DNA of 64,000 bases from Saccharopolyspora_C sp040643635 (GTDB taxonomy: Bacteria > Actinomycetota > Actinomycetes > Mycobacteriales > Pseudonocardiaceae): contig NZ_JBEYUS010000020.1 of the NCBI RefSeq assembly GCF_040643635.1, forward strand, positions 1-64,000. Direction: 5' to 3'. This document shows, in pieces, positions 17,920 to 27,100 of this stretch. The position numbers were made by a program, and so were the translations under genes. The notes beneath the pieces were generated by a model. That model was not told the origin of the DNA, did no database searches, and saw only the letters and a list, made by a program, of their open reading frames with translations. Each line of letters opens with the position of its first letter. Positions within the stretch are counted from its first letter, which is position 1.

Positions 17920-19566
17920 ATGGCCGCCCACGAGGAGCACCCCCGGCACGATCCGTCCTCCGACCCGGACTTCCCGAACGCGGTGGCCGCGTTCGCGGAC
18001 GCGGTGCGCCGCTTCCCGGACGCCCCGCTGCTGCACCACTTCGACACCACGATCACCACCGGCGAGCTGGACGAGCTCACCGACGCGTTCGCCGTCGCGT
18101 TGCAGGACCGCGGGGTCGTGCCGGGCGAGCGGGTCGCGCTGTACCTGCAGAACGTGCCGCAGTTCGCGATCGCGCTGCTCGGCGCGTGGAAGGCGGGCTG
18201 CACCGCGGTGCCGATCAACCCGATGAACAAGCGGCGGGAACTGGCGCTGCTGCTGGCGGACTCGGGGGCATCGGTGCTGGTGGCGCTGCGCGGGCTGCAC
18301 GGATCGGTGGCCGCCGGAGTGGTCCCGGAGAGCTCGGTGCGGCTGGTGATCACCACCGCCGAACGGGCCTTCCAGAGCCGCGACGACGTCCGGGTGCTGC
18401 CGGAGCGGGACGAGCCGGTGCCCGCGGGCACCGTCGACCTGGAGGAGCTGCTCGCCGCCCACCGCGGCCGCCGTCCGGTGCCGGTCGACCTGGCACCGGA
18501 GGACGTGGCGGCGCTGAGCTACACCTCCGGCACCACCGGGCCGCCGAAGGGCGCGATGAACACCCACCGCAACGTGGTGTTCGACGCCCGGGTGTGGCGG
18601 GACCTCGCCGGGATCGGCGCGGACGACGTGGTGCTGGGCGTCGCCCCGCTGTTCCACATCACCGGGCTGGTGGGGCACGTGGCGCTGGCGCTGCTCACGC
18701 CGGTGCCGCTGGTGCTCACCCACCGGTTCGAGCCGGAGGTGGTGCTGGACGCGGTCCGCGAGCACCGGCCGACCTTCGCGGTCGGGGCGATCACCGCGTT
18801 CATCGCGCTGCTCGGCACCGGGGGCACGGCGGCGGACCTGGCGAGCCTGCGCCGCGTCTACTCCGGTGGCGCGCCGATCCCGCCGAGCACGGTGCGGGAC
18901 TTCGAGGAGCGGTTCGGGCAGCGGATCCACAACGTCTACGGGCTCACCGAGACCACCTCGGCCGCGTTCGCCCAGCCCTGGGGCGCACCGGCGCGCATCG
19001 ACGAGGCGTCCGGCGCGCTGTCGGTGGGCGTGCCGGTGCGGTCCACGCGCGCCCGCATCCTCGGCGAGGACGGTCGCGAGGCACCGCCCGGCGAAATCGG
19101 CGAACTCGCGATCTCCGGCCCGCAGGTCGTGCCCGGCTACTGGGGCAAGCGGGCGGAGACCGCGGCCGCGCTGCCCGGTGGTGAACTGCGCACCGGCGAC
19201 GTCGCGCACCGGGACGCCGACGGCTGGTTCTACCTGGTGGACCGCAAGAAGGACCAGATCAACGCGGGCGGCTACAAGGTGTGGCCGCGGGAGGTGGAGG
19301 ACGTACTCTACGAGCACCCCGCAGTCCGGGAGGCCGCCGTCGTCGGCGTGCCGGACCCGTACCGCGGGGAGACGGTGCGGGCGTACGTGAGCCTCCGCGC
19401 CGGGCTGCGCGCCGAACCGGCGGAACTGGTCGAGTTCTGCCGCGCGCGGCTGGCGGCCTACAAGTACCCCAGGCAGGTCGAGATCCTCGCCGAACTGCCC
19501 AAGACGACAACGGGAAAGCTGCTCCGCCGAGAACTCCGCGGGCGCTCCGCAGACCTTTCCGAATGA
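17920..19566 (+). CDS. Fatty-acid/long-chain acyl-CoA ligase (AMP-binding)
   Basis: A 548-residue class I adenylate-forming enzyme. The P-loop is SYTSGTTGPPKGAMN; later motifs are YGLTETTS (A5-like), ELRTGDVAHRDADGWFYLVDRKKDQI (A7/A8) and the catalytic lysine in KTTTGKLLRREL near the end. It should activate a carboxylic acid, probably a medium or long fatty acid, as the adenylate and then as CoA thioester. No carrier domain follows. It lies 31 nt behind metX, but functional linkage to methionine synthesis is unlikely. The ATG at 17920 follows GGTAGGTGG. Confidence 0.88.
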   Translation: MAAHEEHPRHDPSSDPDFPNAVAAFADAVRRFPDAPLLHHFDTTITTGELDELTDAFAVALQDRGVVPGERVALYLQNVPQFAIALLGAWKAGCTAVPINPMNKRRELALLLADSGASVLVALRGLHGSVAAGVVPESSVRLVITTAERAFQSRDDVRVLPERDEPVPAGTVDLEELLAAHRGRRPVPVDLAPEDVAALSYTSGTTGPPKGAMNTHRNVVFDARVWRDLAGIGADDVVLGVAPLFHITGLVGHVALALLTPVPLVLTHRFEPEVVLDAVREHRPTFAVGAITAFIALLGTGGTAADLASLRRVYSGGAPIPPSTVRDFEERFGQRIHNVYGLTETTSAAFAQPWGAPARIDEASGALSVGVPVRSTRARILGEDGREAPPGEIGELAISGPQVVPGYWGKRAETAAALPGGELRTGDVAHRDADGWFYLVDRKKDQINAGGYKVWPREVEDVLYEHPAVREAAVVGVPDPYRGETVRAYVSLRAGLRAEPAELVEFCRARLAAYKYPRQVEILAELPKTTTGKLLRRELRGRSADLSE

Positions 19567-19594
19567 GCTGCCCAGGTGTCCCGGTGGCGAAAGC

Positions 19595-19610
19595 TCGGCG
19601 GTTCCGCCGA
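19595..19610. terminator. Small hairpin between convergent genes
   Basis: TCGGCGG-tt-CCGCCGA, folding as a 6-bp stem with a 4-nt loop, just after the acyl-CoA ligase stop and facing the HxlR gene's end. Confidence 0.35.
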
Positions 19611-19703
19611 CAAGAGGACGACCGAAGATCATTCCGAAAGGTCGCCTGATCGAATCCGCTCACGAGGACGGCGAGCCGGACCGCGCAGGAGTCTCCGCGG
19701 AAC

Positions 19704-20042
19704 CTAGCGGTCGTCGTACGCGGTGCGGGCGGCGTCGATGTGCGGGAGGTGCTCGATGCTCCACGTGATCAGCGGCGCGGTGGCGTCGTGCAGGCTCCGG
19801 CCCATCGCGGTCAGCTCGTAGCTGACGTGCGGCGGCATCACGTTGTGAACCGTGCGCGTCAGGATCCCGTCGCGTTCCAGGTCGCGCAACGTGACGGTGA
19901 GCATGCGCTGGCTGATGCCGTCGACGGCCCGCTTGAGCTCGGTGAAGCGCAGCGGCCCGTCCGCGAGCATCCGCACGATCAGCAGCGCCCACTTGTCGCC
20001 GACGATGCCGAGGACTTCGCGGGTCCGGCACGGGTCCTGCAC
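19704..20042 (-). CDS. HxlR family transcriptional regulator
   Basis: A 112-residue winged-helix regulator. GDKWALLIVRMLADGPLRFTELKRAVDGISQRMLT is the hallmark of HxlR/MarR-like DNA binding, followed by LRDLERDGILTRTVH and the wing PPHVSYELTAMGRSL. The start is set at the GTG at 20042 because GGAGG lies 5 nt before it and the conserved CRTREVLGIVGDKW follows at once. It is divergent from the alpha/beta hydrolase gene at 20162, and the 119-nt gap holds a short perfect inverted repeat at 20064-20077. It probably controls that hydrolase gene and itself. Confidence 0.9.
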   Translation of the reverse strand: MQDPCRTREVLGIVGDKWALLIVRMLADGPLRFTELKRAVDGISQRMLTVTLRDLERDGILTRTVHNVMPPHVSYELTAMGRSLHDATAPLITWSIEHLPHIDAARTAYDDR

Positions 20043-20063
20043 GGTTACCTCCGGAGAACCGGG

Positions 20064-20077
20064 GCACTGAAAAGTGC
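20064..20077. promoter_or_regulatory. Candidate HxlR operator
   Basis: Perfect inverted repeat GCACT-gaaa-AGTGC in the short space between divergent hxlR-type and hydrolase genes. HxlR dimers bind such short palindromes. The site is 22 nt from the HxlR start. Confidence 0.42.
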
Positions 20078-20161
20078 CGTATTGCCCGGTGCGCGTCGTG
20101 GGGACCACGATTGCTCTCGGTTACTGAACGATACCGAGGCACCAGGAGGAACTGCACGACC

Positions 20162-20860
20162 ATGTCCACCTACTTACTGGTTCACGGCGCCTGGCACAGC
20201 GGGCGGAGCTGGGAACGCGTGGTCCCGATCCTGGAGTCGGCCGGGCACCGGGTGTTCGCACCATCGCTGACCGGCCACGGCGACAAGGCGCACCTGCTGG
20301 CCCCCGAGGTCGGGCTCGGCACCCACATCGACGACATCGTCGGTCTGATCACGCGAGAAGATCTGGACGACGTCGTGCTCGTCGGGCACAGCTACGGCGG
20401 GATGGTCATCTCAGGAGCGGCCGACCGAGCCCCCGGACGGATCACGCGCTTGGTGTACCTCGACACGGAGGTCCCCGAAGACGGCGAAGCAGGCATCGAC
20501 GCGTTCCCGGTCATCAAGCAGCTCGTCGACGACGCCGTGGACGGGTGGCGAATTCCGCCGCCGCCGGAGCAGCCCCCACCGCTCGGCCTGTTCGGAGTCA
20601 CCGATCCGGACGACGTGGCCTGGTTGCGCTCGATGCTGTCGGACCTGTCGGCGCGATGCCTCCAGGAACCGGTCCGGCTGAGCGACCCCGCCGCGCGCGC
20701 CATCCCACGCATGCACATCCACTGCGTCGGAGGACGGCGGGCGGACATCCCCCGGCGTCCCGTCCCGGTGGGCGAGGCGAAGCGGGAGCTGCCGACCGGG
20801 CACGACTGCATGATCACCATGCCCGCCGCGCTCTCCGAGTTGCTGCTCGAACCGGCCTGA
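20162..20860 (+). CDS. Alpha/beta hydrolase (salicylate/methyl-ester esterase-like)
   Basis: A 232-residue alpha/beta-fold hydrolase. LVHGAWHSGRSWERVVPIL holds the oxyanion-hole HGAW motif; the nucleophile elbow is VLVGHSYGGMVI; the catalytic His is in TGHDCMITMP. HGAWHSGRSW and a C-terminal GHD are typical of the plant-methylesterase and EstC-like group. The substrate is unknown. The ATG at 20162 is preceded by AGGAGG. It faces an HxlR regulator gene with a palindrome between them, so expression is likely inducible by a small molecule. Confidence 0.86.
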   Translation: MSTYLLVHGAWHSGRSWERVVPILESAGHRVFAPSLTGHGDKAHLLAPEVGLGTHIDDIVGLITREDLDDVVLVGHSYGGMVISGAADRAPGRITRLVYLDTEVPEDGEAGIDAFPVIKQLVDDAVDGWRIPPPPEQPPPLGLFGVTDPDDVAWLRSMLSDLSARCLQEPVRLSDPAARAIPRMHIHCVGGRRADIPRRPVPVGEAKRELPTGHDCMITMPAALSELLLEPA

Positions 20861-20942
20861 TCGGCCGAGCGAGCCGGCTTTACCGGCCACCGCCGGGGCG
20901 CGGGAGGACCCCGATCGATGCCGACGGGTGCGGCTGTTCCGT

Positions 20943-20982
20943 CGGCTCGTCGCGACCGGAGCACACCCGAGGTGACGAGCCG
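20943..20982. terminator. Inverted repeat between convergent hydrolase and pobA genes
   Basis: CGGCTCGTC / GACGAGCCG, nine base pairs with a 22-nt loop, in the 144-nt convergent gap. It could end transcription either way; the long loop weakens the case. Confidence 0.35.
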
Positions 20983-21004
20983 GTCCGGCGGAGGCGAGAA
21001 CGGA

Positions 21005-22177
21005 TCAGAGCTCCAGGCCGACGTAGTTCTCCGCGAGCGACGTGGCCGCCGCCGTCGAAGCGACGACGTAGTCGAGGTGTGATCGTTGCAGGCGGCGCGC
21101 GAAGTCGTCGGCCGCCGGATCGGTGTGCAAGAGCGTCGTCATCGAGTACGAGAAGTGCTCGGCGCGCCACACCCGGCGCAGCGCGGTGTCCGAATAGGAC
21201 TCCAACGCTCGATCGTCGCCGTGGCCGACCGCCGCGGTGAGCGCCTGCGCCAGCAGCGTCACGTCGGCCACGGCCAGGTTGAGCCCCTTCGCCCCGGTAG
21301 GTGGCACGATGTGCGCGGCATCCCCGGCCAGCAGCAACCGCCCGTACCGCAACGGTTCCGCGACGAAGCTGCGCATCGGGGTCACCGACTTGTCGGTGAT
21401 CGGCCCGCGTTCCAGCCGCCAGTCCCCGTCGACCGCGAACCGCAGGTCCAGCTCGTCCCAGATCCGGTCGTCCGGCCAGTCCCGCGCGTCGGTGTCCGGC
21501 GGAACCTGCAAATAGAGCCTGCTGACCTGCGGAGTGCGCATGCTGTGCAGCGCGAATCCGCGCTCGTGGCAGGCGTAGATCAATTCCTCAGTGGACGGAG
21601 CGACATCGGCGAGGATTCCGAGCCACGCGAAGGGATAGGTCCGTTCGTAGGTGCGGACCCGGTCCGCGGGGATCGTCTTGCGGCCCACGCCGTGGAAGCC
21701 GTCCGCGCCGACCACGTAGTCGGCGTCGAGCACGTGCTCGGCACCGGCGTGGCGGTAGCGGACCCGCGGGTGCTCGGTCTCGGCGTCCAGCACTTCCAGC
21801 ACTTCGGCTTCGAACAGCAGTGGCGCACCGGACTCGGCCCGCAGCGCCACCAGGTCGCGCACCACCTCGGTCTGCGCGTACACCATCACCTGACGGCCGC
21901 CGGTGAGCGCGGCCAGGTCGATGCGGTGCCCGGTGCCGCCGAAGCGCAGTTCGATCCCGTCGTGCACCAGGCCTTCGCGGTCCATCCGCTCCCCCGCGCC
22001 GCAGGCCCGCAGCACGTCGACGGTGCCCTGCTCCAGGATTCCGGCGCGCTGCCGGTGCTCGACGTGCTCGCGGGAGCGGGATTCCAGCACGACCGACTCG
22101 ACACCCCGCTGCTGCAGCAGTCGCGCGAGCAGCAGGCCCGCCGGTCCCGCTCCGATGATGGCCACGCTGGTCCGCAT
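21005..22177 (-). CDS. pobA: 4-Hydroxybenzoate 3-monooxygenase
   Basis: A 390-residue group A flavoprotein hydroxylase that converts 4-hydroxybenzoate to protocatechuate with NADPH and O2. The FAD fold is VAIIGAGPAGLLLARLL, the DG motif is YVVGADGFHGVGRKTIP and the GD motif is LLLAGDAAHIVPPTGAKGLN. EHRQRAGILEQGTVD is typical of PobA and separates it from other hydroxylases. Length matches. GAGGAGG precedes the ATG. It is divergent from a MarR regulator gene, and two copies of a CCGTGCACGG palindrome sit between them. No protocatechuate ring-cleavage genes are nearby. Confidence 0.95.
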   Translation of the reverse strand: MRTSVAIIGAGPAGLLLARLLQQRGVESVVLESRSREHVEHRQRAGILEQGTVDVLRACGAGERMDREGLVHDGIELRFGGTGHRIDLAALTGGRQVMVYAQTEVVRDLVALRAESGAPLLFEAEVLEVLDAETEHPRVRYRHAGAEHVLDADYVVGADGFHGVGRKTIPADRVRTYERTYPFAWLGILADVAPSTEELIYACHERGFALHSMRTPQVSRLYLQVPPDTDARDWPDDRIWDELDLRFAVDGDWRLERGPITDKSVTPMRSFVAEPLRYGRLLLAGDAAHIVPPTGAKGLNLAVADVTLLAQALTAAVGHGDDRALESYSDTALRRVWRAEHFSYSMTTLLHTDPAADDFARRLQRSHLDYVVASTAAATSLAENYVGLEL

Positions 22178-22193
22178 CGACCACGCCTCCTCA

Positions 22194-22215
22194 ATTCATC
22201 CGTGCACGGATCAAT
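22194..22215. promoter_or_regulatory. Palindromic operator 1 (upstream of pobA)
   Basis: The 14-bp perfect palindrome ATCCGTGCACGGAT at 22198-22211 is flanked by ATT and AAT, so that it extends to 22 bp with one mismatched pair. It lies just upstream of the pobA ribosome site, where binding would block transcription. Confidence 0.72.
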
Positions 22216-22286
22216 CAGGATGCACATTTCACCTGGAACGCCCGCATGTCAACGAGCCGGCGTCGCCTTGCTCGATGCAGCTTCGC

Positions 22287-22298
22287 TCCGTGCACGGA
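22287..22298. promoter_or_regulatory. Palindromic operator 2 (upstream of marR)
   Basis: TCCGTGCACGGA, a second copy of the core of operator 1, centred 88 bp away. It lies 30-41 nt before the regulator's GTG, over the expected -35 region. Confidence 0.72.
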
Positions 22299-22327
22299 TC
22301 GACCGGTCCGGGCGGCACAATGGCGCG

Positions 22328-22771
22328 GTGGGTTCCATCGACTTGAACGGCCATCCCGGACACCTGATCCGCCGCGTCCAGCAGGTGCACACGATGCTGT
22401 GGACGGCCGCGGTCTCGGCGGAGATCACGCCGCCCCAGTTCGCGGTGCTCAACGGGCTCGCCGCCGCGGACGGCCTCGACCAGCGCACCCTCGCCGGGCG
22501 GGTCGCGCTGGACCGCTCCACCGCCGCCGACGTGATCGCGCGGCTGGTGCGGCGCGGGCTGGTCGAGCGCGCGCGGGACAGCTCGGACGGCAGGCGCAAC
22601 GTGCTGCGGCTGACCGGCACCGGTCGCGACGAGCACGCCGGTCTGGTGCGGCGCACCGAGCGGATGATCGAGATCCTGCTGACCCCGCTGGACGGCGCGG
22701 AACGCGAGCAGCTGCTCGGGCTGCTGGAACGGATCGCGCAGGCCGGGGAACGCATCCGCGACCCCGGGTGA
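22328..22771 (+). CDS. MarR family transcriptional regulator (probable regulator of pobA)
   Basis: A 147-residue winged-helix protein. HPGHLIRRVQQVHTMLW opens a dimerisation helix; ITPPQFAVLNGLAAADGLDQRTLAGRVALDRSTAADVIARLVRRGLVERARDSSDGRRNVLRLTG-type helices and wing form the DNA-binding unit (split here by short quotes: TPPQFAVLNGL, DRSTAADVIARLVRRG, DSSDGRRNVLRLT). The GTG at 22328 follows CACAAT by 8 nt, so the mRNA may be leaderless. It is divergent from pobA, with two like palindromes in the gap, so it probably represses pobA and itself and is released by 4-hydroxybenzoate or a similar acid. Confidence 0.88.
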   Translation: MGSIDLNGHPGHLIRRVQQVHTMLWTAAVSAEITPPQFAVLNGLAAADGLDQRTLAGRVALDRSTAADVIARLVRRGLVERARDSSDGRRNVLRLTGTGRDEHAGLVRRTERMIEILLTPLDGAEREQLLGLLERIAQAGERIRDPG

Positions 22772-22785
22772 GCGGTCGCGCGGCG

Positions 22786-24108
22786 TCAGAATCCGGGGTT
22801 CGCGGGCGGTTCGGTGCCGTGCAGCCAGGTGGCGAAGAACTCGGCCAGCGACCGGCCGGCGATCTCCTCGGCCAGCGCGGTGAAGTCGGCGGTGCGCACC
22901 GTGCCGTGCCGGTGCTCGGCGACCCAGCGGCGCAGCAGACCGCCGAAGGCCTCGTCACCCAGCTCGACGCGCAGCGCGTGCAGCGCCAGCGCGCCCCGCT
23001 TGTACACGCCCGGGTCGAACATCCGCGCCACGCCCGGATCGGCCACCCGCAGACCGGGTTCGACCGCCCGCATCCGCCGGTGCCAGTCGCGGGCGTGCTC
23101 GGCCGCGGTGCCCTCGCCGACGGCCTCCGCGAACAGCCACTCCGCGTAGGTCGCGAAGCCCTCGTTGAGCCAGATGTCGCGCCAGTCGCCGATCGTGAGG
23201 CTGTTGCCGAACCACTGGTGCGCCAGCTCGTGCACCACCAGCCGCTCGTGGGTGCGGGTGCCGTCGAGCAGGTTCCGGCCGAACACGGCCATGCCCTGCG
23301 CCTCGATCGGCTCGTCCAGCTCGTCGTCGGCGATCACCACGACGTACTCGGCGAACGGGTACGGACCGAACAGACCGCACAGCACCCGCATGATCTCGTC
23401 GTGGCGGCCGAACGTCGCCTGCAACGCCGCCACCAGGTGCGGCGGCACCGCGGCGCGCTGCGGCACCGGATCGGCGGCGAGCGCCACCTCCCGGTAGCGG
23501 CCGGTGTGCACGCCCATCAGGTAGGTCGGGGTCGGTTCGGCCCGCTCGTAGACCCACCGCTCGGTGCCCGCGCCCGCCGCGCGCCGGGACACCAGGTCGG
23601 CGGTGACCAGCACGTCGAACCCGGCGTCGGCGGTGACCGCGACCCGGTAGGCGGCCTGGTCGGACGGGTGGTCGTTGCACGGGAACCAGGACGGTGCGCC
23701 GATCGGCTGGCTGGCCACCAGCGAGCCCTCGGTCAGCTCGTCCCAGCCGATGTCGCCCCACCGGCCGCGGATCGGGCTCGGGTTGCCCGCGTACCGCACC
23801 CGCACCCGGAACCGGGCGCCGCAGGCGATCGGCTTCGCGAGGCGCAGGCGCAGCTTCCCGGCGCGGTGGGTGAACTTGGCGGGCCGGTCGTCGACGGTCA
23901 CCCGGCGCACCCGCAGGTCCGCGAAGTCCAGGCTCAGCGCGGACAACGCCTGCTCGGCCACCGCGGTGAGCACCGCTTCCCCGGACAGCCGGTTCGGGCC
24001 GACCCGGTAGTCCAGATCCAGGTCGTAGTGCTCCACCCGGTAGCCGCCGTTGCCGTGCTCCGGCAGGTACGAGTCGGTCGAGCGGTCCGCGCCGGGCGTG
24101 GCGGTCAT
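22786..24108 (-). CDS. M1 family metallopeptidase (aminopeptidase N-like)
   Basis: A 440-residue peptidase. The zinc site is LVVHELAHQWFGNSL (HExxH) with the third ligand Glu in WLNEGFATYAEWLF. The N-terminal beta domain (YRVEHYDLDLDYRVGPNRL) and the segment SWFPCNDHPSDQAAYRV are also family-typical. The exopeptidase GxMEN motif is replaced by AQGMAVFG, so aminopeptidase specificity is less certain. At about half the length of full PepN, it lacks the C-terminal helical domain. Its ATG at 24108 overlaps the stop of the Pls-type synthetase gene (ATGA), so the two are made together; it may trim, process or degrade the peptide product. Confidence 0.9.
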   Translation of the reverse strand: MTATPGADRSTDSYLPEHGNGGYRVEHYDLDLDYRVGPNRLSGEAVLTAVAEQALSALSLDFADLRVRRVTVDDRPAKFTHRAGKLRLRLAKPIACGARFRVRVRYAGNPSPIRGRWGDIGWDELTEGSLVASQPIGAPSWFPCNDHPSDQAAYRVAVTADAGFDVLVTADLVSRRAAGAGTERWVYERAEPTPTYLMGVHTGRYREVALAADPVPQRAAVPPHLVAALQATFGRHDEIMRVLCGLFGPYPFAEYVVVIADDELDEPIEAQGMAVFGRNLLDGTRTHERLVVHELAHQWFGNSLTIGDWRDIWLNEGFATYAEWLFAEAVGEGTAAEHARDWHRRMRAVEPGLRVADPGVARMFDPGVYKRGALALHALRVELGDEAFGGLLRRWVAEHRHGTVRTADFTALAEEIAGRSLAEFFATWLHGTEPPANPGF

Positions 24109-27100
24109 GCCCGCCACGCCGAGATCGGGTTGCCGCACCAGCGCGAATCCGCGGGCACCGCGTCGCCGCGGGTGATCAGCGAACCGGGTCCGACGGTGGT
24201 GCGCGCGCCGATGCCCGCGCCCGGCAGCACGATGCCGTGCGGTCCCAGCGTCGCGCCCTGCCCCAACGCCACCTCGTCCATGCTCATGATCCGATCATGG
24301 AACAGGTGGGTCTGCACCACGCACCCCCGGTTGATCGCCGCACCCGCGCCGATGCGCACCAGGTCGGCCTCCGGCAGCCAGTAGGTCTCCACCCACGCGC
24401 CGCGGCCGATGCGCGCACCCATCGTGCGCAGCCACAGCGACAGCAGCGGGGTACCGGTCGCCGGACCGGCCAGCCACGGCACCGCGAGCACCTCGACGAA
24501 CGTGTCGGCGAGTTCCCCGCGCCACACGAAGGAGCTCCACAGCGGGCGCTGCCGCACCCGGAACCGGCCGATCAGCAGCCACTTCGCCAACGTCGTCACC
24601 GCGCACGCCAGCACGCCCGCCACCAGCAGCACGATCCCGGACAGCGCGGCGGCCGCCCACGGGCCCGCGGCCCGCCACAGCTCGGCGAGGACGCCGAGCA
24701 CCAGCACCGCCAGCGCCACCGACACCATCACCGGCACGATCCGGCACAGCTCCACCAGCGCACGGGCGAACACCAGCCGCAGCGGCGGGTCGAAGGTGCG
24801 CTCGGAGTCCGCGGCCACCTGCGCGCGCCGCAACGGCATCGGCGGCAGGCCCAGGTAGGAGGACCCCTTCTTCGCCTTCCGCGGCGTCGAGGACAGCACC
24901 CCGACCAGTCCCCGCTTCGGCACCGACCGACCCGGCGCGGTCATCCCGGAGTTGCCGAGGAACGCCTCCTTGCCGATGCGGGCCGGGGCGACGTGCAGCC
25001 AGCCGCGGCAGAGCTCGTAGGTGGCGACCATCGTGTCGTCGGCGAGGAACGCGCCGTCGGCGACCTTCGTCATCTTCGGCACCGCGAGCACCGTGGAGAT
25101 CTCCGCGCCGCGCCCCACCTTCGCGCCGAGCAGCCGCAGCCACATCGGGGTGAACGTGCTGGCGTACAGCGGGAACAGCGCGGTGCGCGCCATGCCCATC
25201 AGCCGTTCCGAGGTCCACACCTGCCAGCCGATCCGGCCGTGCACCGCGTGGTGCCCCTCGCGCAGCCCGATGCCGAGGGCGCGCACCGCCAGCAGCACCA
25301 GCAGCGCGTACCCGCCGAAGTAGGCGGCCGTGGCGGCCGGGACCAGCGGCAGCACCCGCCGCACCGCGTCCTCCGCGGTCGCCGCCGCCACCAGCTCGGG
25401 GACGACGACCGCCAGCGCGGGCAGCGCCGCCAGCACCGGCACCAGCGCGAACAGCACCGAGGTCAGCCCGTACACCGCGCTCCACCGGCGGGAGCGGGGC
25501 GCGCGCTGCGCGGGCCACTTCGCGGGGGCACCGGAGGTGCGGGCCGCGGGCGATCCGGACCAGCGCTGCCGGGCGGGGACCACGCCGTGCACGGTGGATC
25601 CGGCGGCGGCCTCCGCGCCCTTGCCGACGTGCGCGCCCGGCAACAGCGTGCTGCGCGCGCCGACCCGCGCCCCCGCACCGACCCTGATCCGTCCGATGTG
25701 GACGACGTCGCCGTCGACCCAGTACCCGGACAGGTCCACCTCGGGTTCGACCGCCGCCCCGCGGCCGATCTTGAGCAGGCCGGTGACCGGTGGCGGCGAG
25801 TGCAGGTCCACGTCGTCGCCGATCTTCGCGCCCAGCGCCCTCGCGTAATGCGTGGTCCAGAACGCGCCGGACACCGCGCTCGCCGCGCACCGCTGATCCC
25901 ACTGCTGCGCGGCCCACATCCGCAGGTGCACGCCGCCACCGCGCGGGTAGTCGCCGGGCCGCACCCGGTGCAGCAGCAACCGGATGCCGCTCACCGCGAG
26001 CGCGATCCGACCCGGCGGGCTGAACAGCACCAGCCACGCCACCAGCAGCAGCCACCAGGACACCGACGGCGCCCACGGGGCACCGGCCGCCGCCAGCAGG
26101 GTGCCGCCCGCGGCCAGCACCGCGGTCCAGCGCAACCCGGTGAGGGTGGTCAGCGGGATCAGCAGTGCGAGCTGCGCCCAGCCCATCCGCCGGGGTACCT
26201 CGGCGATCGCGCGCCGATCGGCGGTCACCGCGTCCAGCTCGTCGAGCTGCGCGGCCAGCTCCCCGAGGCGCGGGCGCTGGTAGACGTCGGCGACGGAGAC
26301 CTGCGGGTGCCGGGCGCGCAGCTTCGCCACCAGCTGCGCGGCGGCGAGGCTGCCGCCACCGAGGGCGAAGAAGTCGGCGCGCGGGCCGTCCGGGCGCGTG
26401 CCCAGGACCTCCGACCACTCCGCCGCCAGCCACGTTTCGGTGGCCGACAGCGCGCCGTCCGCCGCGGGCTCCCGGCTCGGCAGCGGCCAGGGCAGCGCGG
26501 CCCGGTCGACCTTGCCGGAGGTGCGGGTCGGCAGCTCCGCCACCACCGCGGGCAGCGGCACCAGCGAGGCCGGTAGCACGTCGCGCAGCCGCCGCACCGC
26601 CTCGTCGGTGTCGAACGCCGGGTCCTCGGCGACCAGGTAGCCGACGAGCAGCTCGCCGCCCGCCTTTGTGCGCCGCACCGCCGCCGCGGCACCCGCCACG
26701 CCGGGCAGGGCCTGCAGCGCGGCGTCGACCTCGCCGAGTTCGATGCGCCTGCCGCCGAGCTTGATCTGCTCGTCGGCGCGGCCCACGAACACCAGGCCCT
26801 CCGGGTCGGCGCGGACCAGGTCACCGCTGCGGTAGGCCCGCTCCCAGCCCAGCGAGGGCAGCGGCGCGAACTTCTCCGCGTCCTTGGCCGGATCCAGGTA
26901 GCGGGCGAGCCCCACGCCGCCGATGACCAGTTCGCCCTGCTCGCCCGGCCGGACCGGTTCGCCCGCGGCGTCCACGACGGCGAGCCGCCAGCCGTCCAGC
27001 GGCAGCCCGATCCGCACCGGTCCCGCACCGTCGAGGCGCGCCGCGCACGCCACCACCGTCGCTTCGGTCGGGCCGTAGGTGTTCCACACCTCCCGGCCGT

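Noticed and set aside
24237..26576. Long plus-strand open frame opposite the Pls-type synthetase
   Set aside because: Arg/His/Gly-rich shadow with no recognisable domain.
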